NCBI RefSeq assembly: GCF_021431965.1
Contig: NZ_CP090370.1
Location: forward strand, 2,852,001 to 2,916,000
DNA: 64,000 nt
Source of the DNA: Erythrobacter sp. SDW2
GTDB lineage: Bacteria; Pseudomonadota; Alphaproteobacteria; Sphingomonadales; Sphingomonadaceae
Direction: 5' to 3'
Part shown: positions 8,194 to 17,790 of the stretch, one piece after another
Layout of the letters: every line of letters starts with the position of its first letter
Position numbering within the stretch: the stretch's first letter is position 1
The notes under the pieces: model-generated
The model's database searches: none
Seen by the model: only the letters and a program-made list of their open reading frames with translations
What the model was told of the DNA's origin: nothing
Program-made: the position numbers and the translations under genes

Positions 8194-10572
8194 TCAGGCG
8201 AAGGCCTCCCAGGCGAGATCGCCGCTATAGCGCTGTGCCATGCGACCTTCCCCGTCCAACGCCACAAGGTGCAGCCAGCGGTTGTCGAACAGCGCCCTGA
8301 CCTGCGGGTGGCGGGCGAGGATCGCGCTCATCGCTTCCGTCGGAGCCTCCACGCAGACCGTCAGCCGGAGGGGCTCGTGGGCAAAACTCTCACCATCATG
8401 GACCGATTGCCAGGCCAGTCCGGCGCGCAGATTGCCGCCATTGCCTTCGACCACGCCGATGCCGCCGACCACATTGTGGAGCAGCTTGTTGCCCGACCCG
8501 AAGGCCGCCGGCGCGACGCAGGATCCATAGTATTGCAGGCTGATCCAGCTCGCGACCACCACAGGTGCGATCAGGATCAGTTCGAGCACCTCGAAGCTGT
8601 GGGCCTCGTCCTTGCGCCAGTCGTAATCGTGGAGGAAGGCCTTGCCAGCAAGCGAGCGACCGCTGGTGCGATGGCGCGGCGCTGCGACGAAGGCCTGGCA
8701 CCCGGCCAGCGCCCATTCCGGCCGGACCTCCGCCCAGTTGACCGAACGAGCGGGGATGTCGTCGGCCGATGTTGCCCGCGGCAGGCGCAGCGCCCGCTCC
8801 ATCCGGCACTGTCGGCCTGCCTCATCGAGCCAGCGGCGGACCTCCTCAAGGCCTGTCACGCCATCGCTATCGTACAGCGTAACCCGGTCGGTGGTGGTAT
8901 CGTGCAGGGCGGCAACGAACACGGTATCTGCTGGAATGGCGATCCCGCGCTCGGCAATTCCGGCGCGCACTGCCGGATCGTTGAGCAACCCAGCCAGCAA
9001 GCGTGCGTTGACTTCGCCCGAATAGCCTCCGCAAGCTCCGCAGTGCAGCCCGCTCGCATGCGGGTTGTTGACGACATTGGCGCCATGCCCTGCCAGCACC
9101 ACAACCGGAGCAAAGCCGCTGGTCAGCGACATGGCCCGCAACACGGTCGCAGCAGCATCGATGCGCGCATCCAATGGCAGCGAAGGGTCGAACCGCGGGG
9201 TCGGACCTCCAGGCACCTTGTTTGCGTTGAGCCCCAGAGCGTCGCGCACCAGCTTGCCGAGATAGACCGGACCGGTTGCCTCGACGAAAGCGAAGGAAGA
9301 GACGGCCGCCAGCTTGAACCGGCCCCATGCCCGCTTCGCGCGCGCCCTGTAGCGTGCGGCGAGGTCCTGTGCCTCCAGCGCCGGGTCGGCGGTGCTGGAC
9401 GTCACACGCGGGTTGAGGAGGACCGGCAGGCGGCGCTCCTTCTCGTCGGAAGCAAAGCCGCGGTGTTCGGTTGCAAGGCCGAAGAACCCCGCGAAACCGA
9501 TCGTGCGGATCGAAGGGTCGAGAGCCTCCAGAGCCCGGCGGAACACCTCGGAACGGACATCGATACAGAACGCAGCCTGCAGGCTTGGGCGGCCTTCCGA
9601 CGGCGCCGCTGGCCCTTGCGCCAATGTCGCGGCCAGGCGTTCCTGCGCCGACCGCTCGGCAGCCTCCTGCAGAATCTCGTCGATCACCAGTTCCGGATCG
9701 GTCTCATGGGGTTGCCTGAGCCGCTTCCTGGCCGCTGCCCAGGGTCCGGCGAGGCCGGGATCGTATTGCTCGAGCAGCGCGACTTCCCACTGCAACCGGA
9801 CTGCCAGCAGGTCAGACAAAGTCGCGTCATGTTTTCCGGCCAGTTCCGCCTGCCACAATTCGTAGCGGGCGAACTGGGCCCAGCCGCCGAGCGAGAGCAG
9901 CAGCGTGTGGAAATAGATTTCAACCTCCTCCGGTTCGATGCCGAGCATGGTGACGGCCTGCTCGATGGCAGCCAGAGGATCCTGCGGCGCCTCGGCCACG
10001 CGCCGGGCGAAGCCCTTGAGCCCAAGGATTTCGGGCGCGAGATCGTGGGTCGCAAAGCTTCGCCAGGCGGCCCAGGCAGAGCGTCCGCGCAGGACCGGCC
10101 ACAAGGCCTGTCCGCGATCGAAATAGCCGGCCGCCCAGGTGCCGAAACGGTCGGCGATGATCGCGGGCCAGTCGATGCCGCTCGCTTCCGCTGCCAGGGT
10201 GGCGATGGTGACCGGGGGCGAGAGCGAGGCACCATCCTGCAGCACAGCTTCACGAAGCCGGGCGATGCTGGCGGGCTTGCCGGCGTGGGAAGAAGCTTCG
10301 AGCGCCGCTTGCAAGTGCCTGTCGGCAATAGTCCCAGCGGCGATCTGGTCCGCATACCACTGGCGCGGCATGGTTACGGCGATCCCGCCGGCCCGGGCGA
10401 GGCGACTGCCGGTCTGGGCCAGCGTGTCACCGGTTTGGCCAAGAAAGGGATTGACCGCGACCGACGAGGCGAGCGGCCAGCTCGGCGGGATCAGGCGGAT
10501 GGCGGCATCGACAGCCAGTGCTAGCGGCGAGAGGGCGAAGTGCGTGGACGCGTCTTGGTGGGTCATGACCAT
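8194..10572 (-). CDS. dabA: DabA, inorganic carbon transporter catalytic subunit (DUF2309)
   Basis: A 792-residue protein of the UPF0753/DUF2309 family. DabA is a beta-carbonic-anhydrase-like zinc protein that, bound to DabB, drives one-way CO2-to-bicarbonate conversion at the inner membrane. The zinc site is intact: C336 and D338 in FCIDVRSE, H496 in AGHG, and C511 in LHCGACGG; the spacings (2 and 15) equal those described for characterised DabA. The start at 10572 has GGGAAGG upstream; ATG at 10566 is an alternative. It lies 14 bases downstream of dabB, so the two form an operon. Confidence 0.93.
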   Translation of the reverse strand: MVMTHQDASTHFALSPLALAVDAAIRLIPPSWPLASSVAVNPFLGQTGDTLAQTGSRLARAGGIAVTMPRQWYADQIAAGTIADRHLQAALEASSHAGKPASIARLREAVLQDGASLSPPVTIATLAAEASGIDWPAIIADRFGTWAAGYFDRGQALWPVLRGRSAWAAWRSFATHDLAPEILGLKGFARRVAEAPQDPLAAIEQAVTMLGIEPEEVEIYFHTLLLSLGGWAQFARYELWQAELAGKHDATLSDLLAVRLQWEVALLEQYDPGLAGPWAAARKRLRQPHETDPELVIDEILQEAAERSAQERLAATLAQGPAAPSEGRPSLQAAFCIDVRSEVFRRALEALDPSIRTIGFAGFFGLATEHRGFASDEKERRLPVLLNPRVTSSTADPALEAQDLAARYRARAKRAWGRFKLAAVSSFAFVEATGPVYLGKLVRDALGLNANKVPGGPTPRFDPSLPLDARIDAAATVLRAMSLTSGFAPVVVLAGHGANVVNNPHASGLHCGACGGYSGEVNARLLAGLLNDPAVRAGIAERGIAIPADTVFVAALHDTTTDRVTLYDSDGVTGLEEVRRWLDEAGRQCRMERALRLPRATSADDIPARSVNWAEVRPEWALAGCQAFVAAPRHRTSGRSLAGKAFLHDYDWRKDEAHSFEVLELILIAPVVVASWISLQYYGSCVAPAAFGSGNKLLHNVVGGIGVVEGNGGNLRAGLAWQSVHDGESFAHEPLRLTVCVEAPTEAMSAILARHPQVRALFDNRWLHLVALDGEGRMAQRYSGDLAWEAFA

Positions 10573-10586
10573 TTTGCCTTCCCGGA

Positions 10587-12146
10587 TCAGGAGTTGTGCC
10601 GGATCGACCAGTTGGCGATCAGGCGGTCGAACATGGCGTTGGCATAAAGCCCGTTGGACAGGTGGACCCGCAGGCCCACGGCGGCCGGATGAGTCGCCCA
10701 CAGCGGGAACAACGCCTGCGCCACCGCGACAATCGCGAAGCTCACAACCGCGAGCGCGATGAGCCACCATTCCAGCGGGCCGGGCGCAGGGGTTTCCGGC
10801 AGCACCCCGGCGGTCAGCCATTCGGTGCCGCGCTGAAGCATGAAATAGGCCAGCGAGGTCGCAACGGCGTAGATCGCGGTGCGGCGGGTCAACTCGCGGG
10901 GCGCGCGGTCGGCCAGACCCTGGGCCAGCATGTAGGCCACGCCGAAGATCAGCATCGCCCCGAGCGCAATGGCTTGCGGCGACTTGTCCGAGAGACCGAA
11001 CAGCGCGCCGATCACTGCGTAGATGCCCAAAGCGAGGGCGAAGGAAAGCGCCACCGCCTTGCCATCGGGGATCGCGATCGGACCGGGGCGACGGATGGAT
11101 GCAACCACTTCGACGGCCGTGCCCGAGGCAAGGAAGGCATGCGCCTTGTACAGCGAGTGCGCAACGATATGCAGCAAGGCGAGCGGGAACAGCGCCAGCC
11201 CGCACTGCAGGATCATGAAGCCCATCTGGGCGATGGTCGACCAGGCGAGCGAGTTCTTGACCGCCGACTGGCCGAGCATCGCCAGTCCGCCGAGCAGGGC
11301 GGTAAAGCCGCCGACGAACACCAGCACCGCCAGCACGCCCGGGGCGAGCAGCATGACGTCGGCAAAGCGAACCAGCAGGAAGCCGCCTCCATTGATCACC
11401 CCGGCATGGAGCAGGGCGGAAACCGGGGTCGGGGTCTCCATGACTTCGGTCAACCAGCCATGGGCAGGGAACTGGGCGGACTTCAATACGGCCGCCACCG
11501 CCAGCAGCGCCGCTGCGCCAGCTGCCCAGCCGCCGCCGGAGCCGTCGCGCGCCGCGCCAAGCATTGCAGCGATGTCACTCGTGCCATAGGCGACGGCCAG
11601 CAGGATGGCAGCCCCGACCAGCGCAGCATCGCCGACACGTGCGACAATGAATTTCTTGCGCGCGGCGCGCTGGGCCGCCGGCCGCTCCCGATAGAACAGC
11701 AAGAGCCGGTGCAGGAACAGGCTGGTGCACACCCAGGCCAGCGCGAACAGGATGAGGTCGCCTGCCTGGACCAGCAGCATGACAGCAGCGAGAGTCGCCG
11801 CCATCCAGCCGACGAACGCGCCTTGCCGATCCTCGCCGTCGAGATAGCTCGCTGCGTAGCGAAGCACGACCCAGCCAATGAATGTCACCAGCAGCAGCAT
11901 GACCGAACTGACCGTGTCGAAACGGAGCGCAAGTCTGATGTCGCCGAAGTCGGCCAGCACGCCGGTCCAAGAACCCTCCATGGCGAGGCGGATCGTCGCC
12001 ACAAGAGCGGCAGCGAGAGCCAGCAGGGACCCGGCCTCCGCCGCACGAAGCAGCTGGATCGGTCGGCGGCCCGGGCTGGCGACAGCAATCAGTGCCACCA
12101 TTGCCATCACCAAAGGCGCTGCGAGGGAAATCAAATTTGCAGACAT
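10587..12146 (-). CDS. dabB: DabB, proton-conducting membrane subunit of the DAB carbon pump
   Basis: A 519-residue, largely hydrophobic protein of the proton-conducting NADH:quinone oxidoreductase/Mrp antiporter family, with about 14 helices. Complex-I-like segments are visible (for example [19 protein letters not shown] and a [13 protein letters not shown] helix). In DAB systems this subunit supplies the cation gradient coupling for DabA, allowing bicarbonate accumulation. The immediate dabA neighbour distinguishes it from respiratory NuoL. ATG at 12146. It is divergent from the LysR-type regulator, which probably controls the operon. Confidence 0.92.
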   Translation of the reverse strand: MSANLISLAAPLVMAMVALIAVASPGRRPIQLLRAAEAGSLLALAAALVATIRLAMEGSWTGVLADFGDIRLALRFDTVSSVMLLLVTFIGWVVLRYAASYLDGEDRQGAFVGWMAATLAAVMLLVQAGDLILFALAWVCTSLFLHRLLLFYRERPAAQRAARKKFIVARVGDAALVGAAILLAVAYGTSDIAAMLGAARDGSGGGWAAGAAALLAVAAVLKSAQFPAHGWLTEVMETPTPVSALLHAGVINGGGFLLVRFADVMLLAPGVLAVLVFVGGFTALLGGLAMLGQSAVKNSLAWSTIAQMGFMILQCGLALFPLALLHIVAHSLYKAHAFLASGTAVEVVASIRRPGPIAIPDGKAVALSFALALGIYAVIGALFGLSDKSPQAIALGAMLIFGVAYMLAQGLADRAPRELTRRTAIYAVATSLAYFMLQRGTEWLTAGVLPETPAPGPLEWWLIALAVVSFAIVAVAQALFPLWATHPAAVGLRVHLSNGLYANAMFDRLIANWSIRHNS

Positions 12147-12229
12147 GGTTGCGGATCCTGCGACATCGAGCGTGTTGCCGGCCCGATAGCTGCGGATGAG
12201 ACTTGCAAAAAATTCATTGTTCTTGGATT

Positions 12230-12252
12230 ATCGTTCTATATTATAGAACGAT
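12230..12252. promoter_or_regulatory. Perfect 23-bp palindrome ending at the lysR start codon
   Basis: Arms ATCGTTCTATA (12230-12240) and TATAGAACGAT (12242-12252) flank a single T. The site lies in the dabB-lysR divergent gap and its last base is directly before the lysR ATG. It is the likely operator of the LysR-type regulator. The AT-rich centre may also hold the -10 region for lysR, which would leave almost no 5' leader. Confidence 0.75.
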
Positions 12253-13128
12253 ATGGCCGAGCTGAATTTCCATCACCTGCGCTATTTCCACACCGTTGCG
12301 CACGAGGGAAATCTGACGCGGGCGGCGCAGCGGCTCAACGTTTCGCAGTCGGCCGTCTCGACCCAGATCCGCCAACTGGAAGACCGGTTGGGGCATGCGC
12401 TGTTCGAGCGGCGCGGACGGGTGCTCGTGCTTACAGAGGAAGGGCGGGTGACGCTGGACTATGCCGATTCCATCTTTGCGACCGGACAGGAGCTGCTGGC
12501 GACGCTTAGCCATGGCACGCACCATCGCCGCGGATTGCGGGTCGGATCGCTGGCTACGCTCTCGCGCAATTTCCAGCTCGCTTTCCTCCGCCCCTTGCTG
12601 GGCCGGGCCGATGTAGAGATCATCGTCCGGTCGGGCAGCGCGGGCGAACTCTACAGCGCGCTCGCGGCGCTTCAGCTGGATGTGGTTCTGACCAACCAGC
12701 CGCCACCGCATGACGCACTGACGGTCTTTCGCACGCGTCGCCTCGATGAACAGCCGATCAGTCTGATCGGTGTTCCGGCCTTGTGCCCGCCACACGGATC
12801 ATTGGTCGAGCGCCTTCAGGAAGCCCCGCTCATCCTGCCCGTGACTGCCTCGGCGTTGCGCTCGGGGATCGACCTGCTGATCAACCGGTTGGGGATTTCG
12901 GTCCAGATTGCCGCCGAGGTCGATGACATGGCGATGTTGCGCCTGCTCGCCCGCGAAGGTGCGGGCCTTGCGGTCCTGCCGCCGATCGTGGTGCGCGATG
13001 AACTGTCGAGCGGCGTGCTGATCGAAAGCGCGCGCCTGCCCGACATCAGCGAGACCTTCTACGGCGTCACGGTCGACCGGCGATTTCCCAATCCGCTGCT
13101 CGATGGCTTGTTTGCGACCACGGCGTGA
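12253..13128 (+). CDS. LysR-family transcriptional regulator, divergent to dabBA
   Basis: A 291-residue LTTR. The N-terminal winged helix-turn-helix spans about 5-65 (NLTRAAQRLNVSQSAVSTQIRQLEDRLGHALFERR, given here by its ends and hinge). The effector-binding domain follows from about 90; it resembles the NhaR-like LysR subgroup. The ATG at 12253 abuts the palindrome, with no recognisable ribosome-binding site. Divergent placement is the usual arrangement for a regulator of the neighbouring operon, so it probably controls dabBA and itself. The inducer is unknown; CO2 or bicarbonate limitation is a reasonable guess. Confidence 0.9.
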   Translation: MAELNFHHLRYFHTVAHEGNLTRAAQRLNVSQSAVSTQIRQLEDRLGHALFERRGRVLVLTEEGRVTLDYADSIFATGQELLATLSHGTHHRRGLRVGSLATLSRNFQLAFLRPLLGRADVEIIVRSGSAGELYSALAALQLDVVLTNQPPPHDALTVFRTRRLDEQPISLIGVPALCPPHGSLVERLQEAPLILPVTASALRSGIDLLINRLGISVQIAAEVDDMAMLRLLAREGAGLAVLPPIVVRDELSSGVLIESARLPDISETFYGVTVDRRFPNPLLDGLFATTA

Positions 13129-13159
13129 CCGCTGGACCTGGGGGGATACTGAGGGGAAT

Positions 13160-13233
13160 TGGATGCCCCGTGAGGATTCGAACCTCAATAGACGGAGTCA
13201 GAGTCCGTAGTCTTACCATTAGACGACGGGGCA
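13160..13233 (-). tRNA. tRNA-Gln (anticodon CTG)
   Basis: On the minus strand the acceptor arm TGCCCCG pairs with CGGGGCA. The D-arm region contains GGTAAGAC. The anticodon stem ACGGA/TCCGT carries the loop CTCTGAC, giving anticodon CTG. The T-arm is TGAGG-TTCGAAT-CCTCA. The 3' CCA is encoded, preceded by discriminator T. All four arms fold without mismatches in the stems checked. No integrase or repeat marks it as an attachment site. Confidence 0.96.
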
Positions 13234-13422
13234 TCACGCGCAGCAGCGGGCTTGGAATCGGCCCGGACCTGCTGGGAAGGCCGCGCATCTAGTTTCCCCC
13301 TTGCGCCTCGTCAAGGCCGCTGAAGGTGCTATCGGGCCCACCCCCTTGCCCAGAAGGCCGGTCTGCACTAATTCTGTCGGCAAGTCCTCGCGTCCATCCG
13401 GCGCGAGAGGAAGAAAGAGACA

Positions 13423-14682
13423 GTGGAAACTATGGCGGATGTTTCTCCGCCGGACAGGAATAAGGGGGCAGGCCGCAAGGGGAACAAAAGGTCCGGCAAG
13501 GTAGCCGATTTTCGCTACAAGAGTTCCCCGCCGCCCGATGCCAAAAACAAGGAACGCCGCTCCGCCCGCGACGCTGCTCGCGATGCCGGCAGGGGAGGCC
13601 GTGCGCGGGCCATCGGCCACGGTGGCCAGCAGAACGCATCCAGGGCTCCGCATCAACGCGTCCCCCAACAGCGCCCGCAACGGTCAGGCCCGCACCATCG
13701 GCAGGCCTACGCCGCACTCGACCTAGGCACCAACAACTGCCGCCTGCTGATCGCACGCCCCACGGGCGAGAACTTTACGGTGATCGACGCTTTCAGCCGG
13801 GTCGTGAAACTGGGTGAAGGGCTGGCGCACAGTGGCCGACTGTCCGACGAGGCGATGGACCGCGCGCTGGGCGCGCTCAAGATCTGCTCGGAAAAGCTTC
13901 AGCGGCGCAATGTATGGCTTGCCCGCTCGGTCGCGACCGAGGCCTGCCGCCGAGCAGAAAATGGCGCCGAGTTCATCGCCCGCGTGCGCGAGGAAACCGG
14001 GATCGTCCTGGACATCATCACCGCGCAGGAAGAGGCGCGGCTGGCTGTCCTCGGTTGCCATATCCTGCTGGAGCAAGGTGACGGGCGCGCGGTCATCTTC
14101 GATATTGGTGGCGGCTCGACCGAGCTGGTGCTGATCGAACCAGACGGACGTGCTGTCCCGCGGATCCTCGACTGGCAAAGCGTGCCATGGGGGGTCGTTT
14201 CGCTCAGCGACATGGTACCGCGCAGGGCTCGCGGCGAAGAAGCCCGGATCGCGCGCTACTCGGAAATGCGCCGCGTGGTGGGGGAAAGTTTTGCCCCCTT
14301 CGCCGAGCGCGTGGCCGAGGCGGCCCGGCAACCCGATATCCGCCTGCTGGGCACCAGCGGCACTGTCACGACTCTCGCAAGCCTGCATCTGGAACTGCCG
14401 CAATATGATCGGCGCGCGGTCGACGGTCTGATCGTGCCGTCCGCCTCGATGCGCGACATTTCGACCCGGCTTTCCGGTATGAGCGTGGAAGAACGCTGCA
14501 CCCTGCCCTGCATCGGCAATGACCGGGCCGAGCTGGTCGTGGCGGGTTGCGCAATCCTTGAAGCGATCCTCGACATCTGGCCGGCGCAGAAGCTGGGTGT
14601 CGCGGACCGCGGCATCCGCGAGGGTATCCTGCGCAGCCTGATGGCGGCGGACCAGAACCTCGCCTATGAGCGCACCGCATGA
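13423..14682 (+). CDS. Exopolyphosphatase / pppGpp phosphohydrolase (Ppx/GppA family)
   Basis: A 419-residue protein. The actin-fold ATPase core starts near residue 93 (AYAALDLGTNNCRLLIA), with phosphate-2 motif FDIGGGSTELVLIE and a third segment GTSGTVTTLASLHL. The family hydrolyses polyphosphate or pppGpp. The first 92 or so residues are unusual: strongly basic, rich in Arg, Lys, Gln, His and Pro, and probably disordered. The start is GTG at 13423; ATG at 13432 is an equally possible alternative. The stop overlaps the rlmE ATG by 4 bases, so the pair is co-translated. Confidence 0.92.
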   Translation: METMADVSPPDRNKGAGRKGNKRSGKVADFRYKSSPPPDAKNKERRSARDAARDAGRGGRARAIGHGGQQNASRAPHQRVPQQRPQRSGPHHRQAYAALDLGTNNCRLLIARPTGENFTVIDAFSRVVKLGEGLAHSGRLSDEAMDRALGALKICSEKLQRRNVWLARSVATEACRRAENGAEFIARVREETGIVLDIITAQEEARLAVLGCHILLEQGDGRAVIFDIGGGSTELVLIEPDGRAVPRILDWQSVPWGVVSLSDMVPRRARGEEARIARYSEMRRVVGESFAPFAERVAEAARQPDIRLLGTSGTVTTLASLHLELPQYDRRAVDGLIVPSASMRDISTRLSGMSVEERCTLPCIGNDRAELVVAGCAILEAILDIWPAQKLGVADRGIREGILRSLMAADQNLAYERTA

Positions 14683-15341
14683 CCAGAGGTACCAGGGATC
14701 CGGGCAAGCGGGTCAAGACCGCGCGGGGCCGGACAGCGTCATCGAACCGCTGGCTGGAGAGGCAGCTCAACGACCCTTATGTCAAGCAGGCCAAGGCCGA
14801 AGGGTACCGCAGCCGCGCGGCCTACAAGTTAATCGAACTCGACGAGAAGTTCGGGTTGCTGAAGGGCGCGCACAGGGTGGTCGACCTCGGCATTGCGCCG
14901 GGCGGCTGGAGCCAGGTCGTTCGCAAGAAGCGGCCCAAGGCGGCGGTCGTCGGCATCGATCTGCTGGAGGTCGAACCGATCGAAGGTGTCACTATCTTCC
15001 AGATGGACTTCATGGCCGATGAAGCCCCTGCGGCGCTCGAGGGCGCGCTCGACGGGCGGCCCGATTTCGTCATGAGCGACATGGCCGCCAACACAGTCGG
15101 TCACAAGCAGACCGACCATTTGCGCACCATGGGGCTGGTCGAAACTGCGGCGCATTTCGCCATCGAGACGCTGGAAGAAGGCGGGACGTTCCTCGCCAAG
15201 GTGCTGGCGGGCGGGACCGATGCCGACCTGCTGGCGCTGCTGAAGAGGCACTTCAAGACCGTCAAACACGCCAAACCCCCGGCGAGCCGCAAGGGCTCGT
15301 CGGAGTGGTATGTTGTCGCTCAGGGGTTCAAGGGGCGCTAG
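14679..15341 (+). CDS. rlmE: 23S rRNA 2'-O-methyltransferase RlmE (FtsJ/RrmJ)
   Basis: A 220-residue SAM-dependent enzyme that methylates the 2'-O of U2552 in 23S rRNA during late 50S maturation. The SAM-binding motif VVDLGIAPGGWSQVV, the acidic DFMADEAP region, the catalytic Asp segment DFVMSDMAANTVGHKQTDH and the C-terminal Lys segment KPPASRKGSSEWYVV (K-D-K-E tetrad pattern) are present. It begins inside the ppx stop (ATGA). A hairpin overlaps its stop codon. Confidence 0.96.
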   Translation: MTRGTRDPGKRVKTARGRTASSNRWLERQLNDPYVKQAKAEGYRSRAAYKLIELDEKFGLLKGAHRVVDLGIAPGGWSQVVRKKRPKAAVVGIDLLEVEPIEGVTIFQMDFMADEAPAALEGALDGRPDFVMSDMAANTVGHKQTDHLRTMGLVETAAHFAIETLEEGGTFLAKVLAGGTDADLLALLKRHFKTVKHAKPPASRKGSSEWYVVAQGFKGR

Positions 15342-15352
15342 CTGCGCCCCTT
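15330..15352. terminator. Hairpin at the rlmE/cytochrome c convergence
   Basis: AAGGGGCGC (15330-15338) pairs with GCGCCCCTT (15344-15352) around a 5-base loop that contains the rlmE stop codon. There is no clear T-run, so termination is likely but not certain. Confidence 0.45.
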
Positions 15353-15362
15353 GGCTGCGGGG

Positions 15363-16028
15363 TTATTCGACGACGGCCTCGACCGGAGTCTCGCCCGCGG
15401 GCGCTTGCGCCGCATCGCCTGCCGGGATTTCACCGGGCGTAGCAGCATCACCCTCGCCGCCCTCAGCGCTCTCCGCGGCGTCAGCCACGAAGGTGGGGAC
15501 CGGCAGGTTCGAACCCATCGAGTTCATATAGAGCGCCACGGCCGCACGATCTTCGATCTTGGAAAGACCGGCGAAGCTCATCTTGGTGCCCTTGGCAAAA
15601 GCCGCCGGGCTCTTGAGCCACTCGTTCATGGTGTCCCAATCCCAAATGCCGCCCTTGCCGGAAAGGGCCGCCGAATAGGCGAAGCCCGGCACGTGCTTGC
15701 CGATCGGCTGGCCCATCACGCCCCACAGGTTGGGTCCGATGCCATTGGCGCCGCCCTGCTCGATGGTGTGGCACGCGCTGCACTTTGCGAAGACCTTCTC
15801 GCCCGCAGCGGCATCGACGCCTGCCATGTTGACCGCTTCGGCCATGGTCATTTCAGCCGCGCCACCGCTTTCCTCTTCGCCGCCGGCGATGAAGAAGCCG
15901 GCCTTGCCCTCTTCCAAGTGCTCGGCCTTGTCGGCGTGGAAATACTTGCCGCTCAGGATCGAGAGGCCGAGGGCGACGATGCCCGAAAACAGGATCCAGC
16001 CGAAGATGGTGTTGCGATTGTCGGTCAT
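15363..16028 (-). CDS. Membrane-anchored c-type cytochrome (CycM/c552-like)
   Basis: A 221-residue protein with an uncleaved N-terminal helix (about 9-27) anchoring a periplasmic class I cytochrome c domain. Haem attachment is C83-S-A-C86-H87, and M150 (GTKMSFAGL) is the likely sixth ligand. Such proteins carry electrons from the bc1 complex to a terminal oxidase. An Ala/Pro/Glu-rich acidic tail of about 50 residues follows the domain. ATG at 16028. It is divergent from pheA across a gap of about 180 bases. Confidence 0.92.
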   Translation of the reverse strand: MTDNRNTIFGWILFSGIVALGLSILSGKYFHADKAEHLEEGKAGFFIAGGEEESGGAAEMTMAEAVNMAGVDAAAGEKVFAKCSACHTIEQGGANGIGPNLWGVMGQPIGKHVPGFAYSAALSGKGGIWDWDTMNEWLKSPAAFAKGTKMSFAGLSKIEDRAAVALYMNSMGSNLPVPTFVADAAESAEGGEGDAATPGEIPAGDAAQAPAGETPVEAVVE

Positions 16029-16206
16029 GCGATGAGAATCCGCGCGCTTTCGTGGGTGTTGAGTTTGGGGGGCGCTCTAGTCAGCCCGGTGCCTTTTCGC
16101 AAGGGCCAAGCGGCGCGTCCTGCGCGCGTCGGAGCGGCGAGCCTTGCAAAGGCGGCAAGCGGAAGTGCTTGCCGTGCAAACTTGCCCTCGCTACCCGCGC
16201 CCGGCA

Positions 16207-17100
16207 ATGCTGAGTTTTCCCGCTCCTGCGCTCGCCATGGTCGAGCAGATGCGTGCTGCTGCTGCGGCCGATCCGGCGCGCACGATTGCCCTGCAAGGGG
16301 CGCCGGGCGCCAATTCGCACCGCGCCGCGCGCGAATATGCGCCCGAGATGCTGCCGCTGCCCTGCTTCAGCTTCGAAGATGCGATCGAGGCGGTCCAGAC
16401 CGGCATCGCCGCTTGCGCCATGATCCCGATCGAGAACAGCCAGAACGGGCGCGTGGCGGATATCCACTTCCTGCTGCCGGACAGCGGGCTGAAGATCGTC
16501 GACGAACATTTCCTGCGGATCGAGCATGCGCTGATGGGGCTGGGCCAGGGTCCCTTCGAAGCCGCATTTTCGCATCCGCAGGCACTGGGCCAGTCGCGCA
16601 TTTACCTGCGTGAGCGCGGGTTGGTGCCGCTGAGTTTCGCCGATACGGCAGGCGCGGCGGCGCATGTCGCCGAGCGCGGTGATCCGAAATTGGCGGCAAT
16701 TGCTCCGGCCCTGGCAGCCGAACTCTACGGCCTCGATATCGTCGAACACAATGTCGAGGACGCGCATGACAACATGACGCGTTTCGTCGTGCTGGCCCGC
16801 GACCCGATCGATCCCGCGAGCCTTGCCGGCACGCCTGCCATGACCACCTTTGTCTTTACGGTGAAGAATATTCCCGCCGCGCTTTACAAGGCGATGGGCG
16901 GCTTCGCGACCAACGGCGTCAACATGACCAAGCTGGAAAGCTACCAGCAGGGCGCCAGTTTTTCGGCCAGCACTTTCTATGCCGATATCGTGGGCGCACC
17001 CGGGGATGCGGCAGTCGATCGGGCGCTGGAGGAACTGGCGTTCCATTGCACCGAACTGCGAATGCTGGGTTCATACCGCATGGCGCGCCCGAGGGGATAG
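16207..17100 (+). CDS. pheA: Prephenate dehydratase
   Basis: A 297-residue monofunctional enzyme (no chorismate mutase domain) converting prephenate to phenylpyruvate in phenylalanine synthesis. The catalytic domain covers about 26-205: GAPGANSHRAA, the IPIENSQNGRV loop, SHPQALGQ, and the conserved TRF in DNMTRFVVLA. An ACT domain (about 215-295, including NGVNMTKLESY) provides feedback sensing of phenylalanine. The ATG at 16207 is chosen for match to family length; the ribosome-binding site is weak. The aromatic pathway gene aroC lies 30 kb away. Confidence 0.95.
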   Translation: MLSFPAPALAMVEQMRAAAAADPARTIALQGAPGANSHRAAREYAPEMLPLPCFSFEDAIEAVQTGIAACAMIPIENSQNGRVADIHFLLPDSGLKIVDEHFLRIEHALMGLGQGPFEAAFSHPQALGQSRIYLRERGLVPLSFADTAGAAAHVAERGDPKLAAIAPALAAELYGLDIVEHNVEDAHDNMTRFVVLARDPIDPASLAGTPAMTTFVFTVKNIPAALYKAMGGFATNGVNMTKLESYQQGASFSASTFYADIVGAPGDAAVDRALEELAFHCTELRMLGSYRMARPRG

Positions 17101-17121
17101 GCCCGGCGGCCAAATCGCGGG

Positions 17122-17790
17122 TTGCGTGGCGCTGGCCGCCATGCCACCAACCCCTCTGTGACAACGGGTCGGGGCAATCTGGAACGGGCTGACAGCAGCT
17201 GGCGCGATATTCGTGCCGATGCCGATATCCAGTTCGAACCCATTCCACCCAGGCCGCCGCCCGAGCCGCCCGCATGGATCAAGGACCTGCAGGAATGGCT
17301 CGAGTCGATCTTTGGCCCGGTCGGTCGGGCGCTGGTCGAGGCCTGGCCAGTGCTCAAATGGGCCCTGTTGGCGATGGCGGTGCTGTTTGTCGCCTACCTG
17401 CTATGGCAATTGCTCTCCCCCTACTTCCTCCGGCCCGGCAGCGATGCCGGGGACGACCTTGGCTGGCAACCCGATCGGGCCGAGACGCTGGCGCTGCTGG
17501 AAGATGCCGACCGACTGGCAGAAGCGGGTGATTATGGCGCAGCCGTGCACCTGCTGCTCAATCGCAGCGTCGGCCAGATCGCCATTGCCCGCCCCGACAT
17601 GGTCGCGCCGAGCAGCACCGCGCGCGAGCTTGCCGGCCAGCCAAGCCTGCCCGACAAGGCGCGGGCCGCATTCGGGGTGATTGCCACTGCGGTCGAGCGC
17701 AACATCTTCGCCTTGCAGGAACTCGGGCGCGACGACTGGCAACAGGCCCGCGGGGCCTATGCCGATTTCGCGCTTGAGCGGCTGCGCTGA
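17122..17790 (+). CDS. DUF4129 membrane protein, first gene of MoxR cluster
   Basis: A protein of about 210-222 residues: a Pro-rich N-terminus, one strong helix at about 78-100, then a cytoplasmic DUF4129-like helical domain (ADRLAEAGDYGAAVHLLLNRSV). The start is uncertain: TTG at 17122 or GTG at 17158; neither has a clear ribosome-binding site. Its last base overlaps the next ATG (TGATG). DUF4129 proteins recur in MoxR/DUF58 clusters, sometimes fused to transglutaminases. Function unknown. Confidence 0.75.
   Translation: MRGAGRHATNPSVTTGRGNLERADSSWRDIRADADIQFEPIPPRPPPEPPAWIKDLQEWLESIFGPVGRALVEAWPVLKWALLAMAVLFVAYLLWQLLSPYFLRPGSDAGDDLGWQPDRAETLALLEDADRLAEAGDYGAAVHLLLNRSVGQIAIARPDMVAPSSTARELAGQPSLPDKARAAFGVIATAVERNIFALQELGRDDWQQARGAYADFALERLR

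Noticed and set aside
13160-13233. tRNA-Gln as an integration site for a mobile element
   Set aside because: No integrase, no second copy of the tRNA 3' end and no accessory genes on either side.
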